Source: Pteria penguin (Eukaryota > Mollusca > Bivalvia > Pterioida > Pteriidae). Taken from it: a stretch of 64,000 nucleotides of DNA. Both the position numbers and the translations under genes were made by a program. The stretch spans positions 46,102,287 to 46,166,286 of the forward strand of contig CM068586.1 of NCBI GenBank assembly GCA_035048485.1, read 5' to 3'. The notes under the pieces are model-generated. The model was not told where the DNA came from, did not search any database, and worked only from the letters and a program-made list of their open reading frames with translations. This document shows positions 61,401-64,000 of this stretch, in pieces (the stretch's first letter is position 1; each line of letters begins with the position of its first letter).

Positions 61401-63704
61401 TGGTTGACCTGTTTGTCACACACGATCATTGGTTGACCTGTTTGTCACACACGATCATTGGTTGACCTGTTTGTCACACACGATCATTGGTTGACCTGTT
61501 TGTCACACACGATCATTGGTTGACCTGTTTGTCACACACGATCATTGGTTGACCTGTTTGTCACACACGATCATTGGTTGACCTGTTTAAAAACTGCAAT
61601 TTGATTCAAGTTTCACCGTAGTTAAACATGATATCACATTTCTCTACAGTTTTGTTTTTGACATCATTGCAAGCTCGAATATTTATACTGTGATACACTT
61701 TATTTATGTCTGATGCATAGAATAGGGTTGTCATACATGTGTTTTAGAAAAACTGACAAGATATTGAAGAATCCCTTGTCAGAAATTGAGTTTCAATGGA
61801 AGAAACTAATTTCCTGACAACACAAAATTCCCCTGCAGTTTTTAAAATAGAATTGGTCAACTAATGAGAAAGCGTATCACAAACAAATTGCATTAGCATC
61901 TTCTTTTCCACATATTCAGATTATTGTAAAATGATCATATCATGGGGGCTCAATTTTTTGTTGATTATATTATGTTTATGGGGCATGTTACGAATGAATT
62001 TTTGTCATAAATAAACAGAGAAGTATAGTACTACAAAATTACTGCTACTTTTAAATACATGTGGAATCAAGTACTTAAAAGGGTTATAGATCCTTGGGTA
62101 ATATCATAGATATTCCGTCAAAAGGATGGGGTGGGGGAAATAAATCTTTCTTGATTTGTCTTCGTAAAAAGTAGTATGTATATCATAGTAGAGACAAAAG
62201 AATATAAAATTATAGGTTCTATAGGTATTTCTATCAATCTAACTTGGACACATACATATTTCTTTTGTTTATTAAGTATATATGGTATTGTAGAATGTGA
62301 AAATAAATCAAGAAAATGAGATTTGCAGATACTTTTACATTATCCGCTTTCTTAATATCACATTTTGAAGCATATGTATGGGATAATTACAGCAACTAGT
62401 AATGCAAGACAACCTTTTCTCTCATTGTAAATTTGATGCTGAACCATGGATGAAAGATATTATACAACAACTAAGAGTTGTTTATAATCTGCTGATTTAC
62501 ATAAAGTTGTCCATGCTATGCAGTGTAATGGAAGATATGTTTGATTAAGGAATTACCTAAATGAGAATGAAGCATGTTATGTCTACATAATTTTTATTTC
62601 TTGATCAAATTAAAACAAATATGGGTAGGTAGTATTCTAAAACCATAAATTTATTCATAACTTATATGCTTCTCAAATAAAAAAAGAATTTTTAAAAAAG
62701 CATTACTTTTTACTAGGGTTTTCTTAGGGGTGGATAATCTTTAATATGTCTTTTACTTTAAAAATATCTACAGTTCATAACCAGTCATAGCTGATGTGCA
62801 TGCAATAATTGATAATTTATTTTCTCCTCGAGTTCTCTGTATCAATTACAACATGTACCTGTGCAAAGCGATTCTTGTAATAACTTGAAAATGAAACTGT
62901 AAAATCTAATAAATACATGGAAATTGGGCACAGTAAAGATGAACGATTTCATTTTATTTTGTTTCAAGGAGAGAAATTTCATGAGTGGAATATCAGCTAA
63001 ATTGAAACTTGAAATCCTGTTTTCAATTTTCATTTTTTGGATCAGTGTCATTTTTATCATTGCTTTTTGTGCTGCAAAACATTTTTATCAACAGTTAAGT
63101 TTGATATTTTCTAGGACATTTCTGAGTTGATCCCAGACTTCTATGACATCATGGAGCTGGAGAGCAGTGACTGTGAGTTACCTGTCCGAGACAGAGAAGG
63201 TGATGAGAGTATGAATAGTCCTAGGGCATGGCACAAGGGTAAAGGCAGCTGTCCCATTATGGGATGTATTTCATTTCATTGATTTGGTTTACATTAGTCA
63301 ATCAGTCATACCCTAATATTATTACCTATTATTAGGGACACAGTTGTAATACTGAATAAATTTGGTGTATCATTTTTTTTTCTTCAGTATGATAAATTCA
63401 GTTATTTTGAACATTTAGTCCAAAATTCTGCAGACATTGAGTGAGCAAATTTATTATCTGTTTCATGTATGTCATTCAGAGCACATACTTAACACAGATT
63501 CAAACCATGTAACAAAGTTATTCCTGTAATAGATGACCTAGAAGGAGACAGCAGTGATGATCAGGGCATTGGTAGTAGTCTTACATCCAGTCAGGGCACA
63601 AAACAAGACACTACTAAGCCAGACAGAATGCTGGACAGAAAGCTGGATAACCTGTGTACTCTGACCTCCACACCTAATAAACCACTGCCAGATACTTATT
63701 TCAG
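46287..63704 (+). CDS. PASK: PAS domain-containing serine/threonine kinase PASK, N-terminal half (10 exons, partial)
   Basis: Ten exons join in frame: 46287-46425, 47280-47556, 51528-51739, 52493-52660, 55953-56093, 56579-56713, 58748-58865, 60709-60869, 63115-63238 and 63533-63704, about 548 residues. A Ser-rich N-terminus is followed by PAS-A (NKAICTINAKTSE|ILVANEMACELFGFDS, model residues about 195-312). Next come a PAS-like segment (GTVLSCDHKLAYLHGFVSPD, about 313-396) and PAS-B (WVFSSISGLITLSSEGSIQ, FALLLFGY, about 398-465). The motifs DLIPSV and ELIPDFYDIMEL are characteristic of PASK. An acidic/Ser-rich linker begins after that. In known PASK proteins the PAS-A domain restrains the C-terminal kinase, a nutrient-responsive regulator of glycogen and protein synthesis. 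The kinase domain lies beyond the window. Upstream coding exon(s) are missing because the first exon begins in mid-codon. Confidence 0.93.
46805..47055 (+). mobile_element. PASK: Old SINE remains in PASK intron a
   Basis: AAAAAACCTGAAAATTTGAG, AAAAGATCCTTTCTTGCAT, CTGGTTCTGTTGCA, AAGTGCATCTGACACCATC and a CTTGAAATAATCTTTGG tail keep the block order of the SINE at 34600, but with heavy substitution. A 108-base insertion may separate its final part. Confidence 0.45.
47280..47556 (+). CDS. PASK: PASK exon b (low-complexity N-terminal part)
   Basis: It follows TCTTTGTAG and reads RRFQDLNLNNNNLSNYG, a Ser/Pro-rich part (SRTSFGTPSYPSPLDRI) and a basic end (MKKPKLRSDFIY). It ends in phase 1 and joins exon c as Asp-Gly. 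There is no domain; it is probably a disordered regulatory region. Confidence 0.82.
47726..50334. mobile_element. 2.6-kb terminal-inverted-repeat element in PASK intron b
   Basis: The left end TACCATATTTACTTGAATAT plus AATATGGACC is the inverse of the right end GTGTGTATTATATTCGAGTA plus AATACGGTA. No transposase is readable. A hAT-like element (48574-49519) is nested inside. Part of the same element (its right half) recurs at 58085-58690 in another PASK intron. Confidence 0.7.
48574..49519. mobile_element. hAT-like element nested in intron b
   Basis: The ends CAGTGTTCTAGGATT and AATCCTAGAACACTG are inverted copies (the right end has one extra base pattern), and CAGTAC flanks both sides (48568-48573 and 49520-49525). 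Near both ends the text repeats GGTAAGTG/CACTTACC motifs. A 43-bp direct repeat (ATCGTCCCTA(G/A)TTTGG...) lies near 48977 and 49020. The start CAGTG suggests hAT, but a hAT target duplication should be 8 bp, so the class is uncertain. Confidence 0.65.
51528..51739 (+). CDS. PASK: PASK exon c (start of PAS-A)
   Basis: It reads DGVCDLRQVSYSPGHSKG to VNNPNKAICTINAKTSE. The last 13 residues form the first PAS-A beta strand and match the PASK pattern NKAI.T..AKT.E. The donor is GAG|GTGAAT, phase 0. Confidence 0.9.
52493..52660 (+). CDS. PASK: PASK exon d (PAS-A helices)
   Basis: ILVANEMACELFGFDSEELI continues PAS-A with the usual N..AC.L.G....EL.G helix pattern, then LEDTGEVVSVSGRV. Acceptor TTCACAG, donor GTT|GTAAGT, phase 0 at both ends. 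Confidence 0.93.
53119..55278. mobile_element. Possible hAT-type element in PASK intron d, with a nested MITE
   Basis: The 12-bp perfect inverted ends TAGGGCTGAAAC and GTTTCAGCCCTA are 2.16 kb apart. This end sequence is common among hAT elements. No matching 8-bp target duplication was seen (AACTTAGC against CAAAAAGA), so the boundaries are tentative. No transposase frame is left. Confidence 0.45.
54291..54880. mobile_element. MITE with inverted ends GTGTGGGAGTAATTC
   Basis: TAGTGGTGTGGGAGTAATTC plus CTGATC at about 54291 is matched inversely by GACCAAGAATTACTCCCACA plus CCAGTAT at about 54854-54880. It is 590 bp, non-coding, and sits in PASK intron d. Confidence 0.7.
55953..56093 (+). CDS. 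PASK: PASK exon e (end of PAS-A)
   Basis: VDALDRNGLVMPISLWVKQI, then CRCFVVMEPVDRTVAMVTF, supplies the C-terminal PAS-A strands. ME-PV-R is typical of PASK. Acceptor ACCAAATAG, donor CAG|GTAAAG. Confidence 0.92.
56579..56713 (+). CDS. PASK: PASK exon f (second PAS-like segment)
   Basis: GTVLSCDHKLAYLHGFVSPD, then DLIPSVRLPQKGERLDK. DLIPSV.LP is diagnostic of PASK. Phase 0 at both ends. Confidence 0.93.
56916..57275. mobile_element. Inverted pair of tRNA-like SINE arms
   Basis: The right arm (about 57120-57275) carries GGTTAGCTCAGTCGGTTAGA and TTGGGTTCGAGTCCCAGTAG, tRNA A- and B-box-like, then ATATAAGTGAAATATAGGGT and CTGTAGTGTCTTTGTG. The left arm (about 56916-57025) is the reverse complement with few changes (CGACTGGGACTCCAACCCAC, GACACTACAGCTAACAAGG). 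Two SINEs in opposite orientation, or one inverted duplication, explain this. It is not called a functional tRNA. Confidence 0.75.
57265..57312. repeat. (TA)n/(GT)n microsatellite
   Basis: A TATATATATATATG stretch followed by GT repeats with a few CG interruptions, directly after the tRNA-like arm. Confidence 0.9.
57331..57731. mobile_element. Family B tandem-core repeat, best copy
   Basis: The head is ATGCCCCTGGATCAATAGAT plus CGGGGGCATATTG. It continues TCTGTCGGTTGTCAAC, then two core units with TTTTGAACCATGAGGGA..., GACTTCATATTT and TCAAATGACACCAAGGT. The tail TGGGTGCATTAGTGTTTCAC plus AAACACAGCTTG closes it. It is in PASK intron f. Confidence 0.8.
58085..58690. mobile_element. Second copy of the intron b element (right half) in PASK intron f
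   Basis: From CTTCAAATTTCTTAACTA through TTATGCGGAGATTGC, GAATGAATGAATGAGTGTTA, TTTCACCTGTTACGTTACC, GGGAAGCAGACAGTATACAG and GTGTGTATTATATTTGAGTA it parallels 49780-50330 in the same order, with frequent small changes. The left end is missing. Confidence 0.75.
58748..58865 (+). CDS. PASK: PASK exon g
   Basis: ELRKQRATGRTQHGASFPLS, then IFIKLGSEVEEDSRNVPPR. G..FPLS matches the strand after DLIPSV in PASK. It ends in phase 1 (G|GTGAGT). Confidence 0.9.
59055..60195 (+). pseudogene. Tigger/pogo-like DNA transposon relic
   Basis: The inverted ends CAGTGCCCGCCACTTAATTG and CAATTAAGCGGCTTGCACTG, with TA on both sides (59053-59054 and 60196-60197), mark a 1141-bp element. A decayed frame near 59418-59580 reads KITENIDKMTLSANGIA, stop, LLDAVLLLIKAWHTVKPTTI and SNCFRKAGF. 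This is the C-terminal end of a pogo/Tigger DDE transposase. Most of the catalytic domain is deleted and stops are present. A 28-bp duplication (CCAGTTTCCCTGAAGACGAG...) lies near 59719 and 59754. It is in PASK intron g. Confidence 0.85.
60709..60869 (+). CDS. PASK: PASK exon h (PAS-B)
   Basis: It starts after TTGATGTAG and reads GIIWVFSSISGLITLSSEGS, then INDNFALLLFGYTASNLIGK. FGY and the LIGK end are typical PAS features. Donor AAG|GTAAAT, phase 0. Confidence 0.93.
60945..61093. repeat. Foldback repeat with about 50-bp arms
   Basis: TTGCAAATTTTCGGCCTCAT plus GGCC... CAAGCAATTTAAGAGATGA pairs with TCATCTCTTAAATTGCTTGA plus ...CATGAGGCTGAAAATTTGCA. Arms are imperfect at the GATAAAG side. It is in PASK intron h. 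Confidence 0.8.
61380..61582. repeat. Seven tandem copies of a 29-bp unit
   Basis: CTGTTTGTCACACACGATCA plus TTGGTTGAC is repeated seven times exactly in register. Only the first copy differs, by one base (CATACACG). There are no spacers. It is in PASK intron h and should vary in copy number. Confidence 0.97.
63115..63238 (+). CDS. PASK: PASK exon i (end of PAS-B)
   Basis: DISELIPDFYDIMELESSDC closes PAS-B, then an acidic stretch (ELPVRDREGDESMNSP) begins the linker. It ends in phase 1. Confidence 0.9.
63533..63704 (+). CDS. PASK: PASK exon j (acidic/Ser-rich linker)
   Basis: DDLEGDSSDDQGIGSSLTSS, then a basic patch (KPDRMLDRKLDN) and TSTPNKPLPDTYF. It ends in phase 2 before GTACAT. This is the last PASK exon visible; the rest of the linker and the kinase lie to the right. 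Confidence 0.82.
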
Positions 63705-63736
63705 GTACATTCCTCTCAAAACCAGAAAGTGAAATA

Positions 63737-64000
63737 CAGTCAGACTTCGATATCTCGAACACTGATATTTCGAATACCCTGGATATCTCGAAGTTGAACG
63801 TCGGTCCTGAAAACAATCCTTCACATCATGATTAAATTCACCCCAGATGTGTCAAACACTGATATGTCGAATACCATGCTTATCTCAAATACATTTTCAA
63901 GTCCCGAAGTTCTTATTTACCCAGTTTATCTCGAAGTTGGCTTCTTATTGACAGTATCTCTCACGGCGTTTACCTTAGATGACAGGTCGCTCACGTGGTA
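63737..64000. mobile_element. Pogo/Tigger-type element, left part, cut by the window edge
   Basis: It starts CAGTCAGACTTCGATATCTC after TA (63735-63736), then CCCCAGATGTGTCAAACACTG and GAAGTTGGCTTCTTATTGAC. It is the same family as 30654-31189 but better preserved. The right end is not in the window. Confidence 0.75.

Noticed and set aside
61380..61582. CRISPR-like regular repeat array
   Set aside because: Repeats are contiguous with no spacers and the genome is eukaryotic; this is a minisatellite.
63538..63816. 92-codon minus-strand frame at the right edge
   Set aside because: It is antisense to PASK exon j and the adjoining pogo-type element; the plus-strand reading is the supported one.

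Overview
The window is eukaryotic nuclear DNA, AT-rich, with very short exons in long introns and dense interspersed repeats. Several signs point to a mollusc, most likely a bivalve: tRNA-derived SINEs ending in (CAAT)n-like tails, elements headed by a hairpin followed by GTCTGTCTGTCCGTC, tandem-core repeats, frequent TACATGTA, and a decayed Jockey/CR1-like LINE. The species cannot be named from sequence alone. There are no bacterial operons, CRISPR arrays or rRNA genes.

Two spliced genes can be assembled, both on the plus strand. Gene 1 (6700-29327) has 7 coding exons that join in frame to a 327-residue multipass membrane protein ending in a stop, with a poly(A) signal shortly after. I do not recognise its family. 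Its two halves are an ungapped internal duplication (offset 139 residues) that keeps an intron at the same position and phase. Gene 2 (46287 to beyond 63704) is the N-terminal half of PASK, the PAS-domain serine/threonine kinase. Ten coding exons (about 548 residues) hold a Ser-rich N-terminus, PAS-A, a second PAS-like segment, PAS-B and the start of the acidic/Ser-rich linker. The first coding exon(s) are unresolved, and the kinase domain must lie past the right edge.

Layout: 1-6500 is intergenic and holds a small MITE with target-site duplication, a frameshifted LINE (about 1430-3640) and a 3 x 52 bp tandem repeat. 6500-29430 is gene 1, whose introns carry a LINE 3' end, foldback elements, two copies of a hairpin-headed tandem repeat (family A), a family C copy, and a 27-bp minisatellite running into the last splice acceptor. 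29430-46280 is intergenic and dense in nested mobile elements. One SINE at 35980-38161 is split by two different later insertions but still has matching target-site duplications 2.2 kb apart. 46287-64000 is PASK, whose introns carry a 2.6-kb terminal-inverted-repeat element with a hAT-like element nested inside, a Tigger/pogo-like relic, a tRNA-like inverted pair and a 7 x 29 bp tandem array.

The two genes show no obvious functional link. No new defence or metabolic system is visible. The most interesting items are the internally duplicated membrane protein, the minisatellite that appears to have grown out of a splice acceptor, and the shared head/tail architecture of four otherwise unrelated repeat families.
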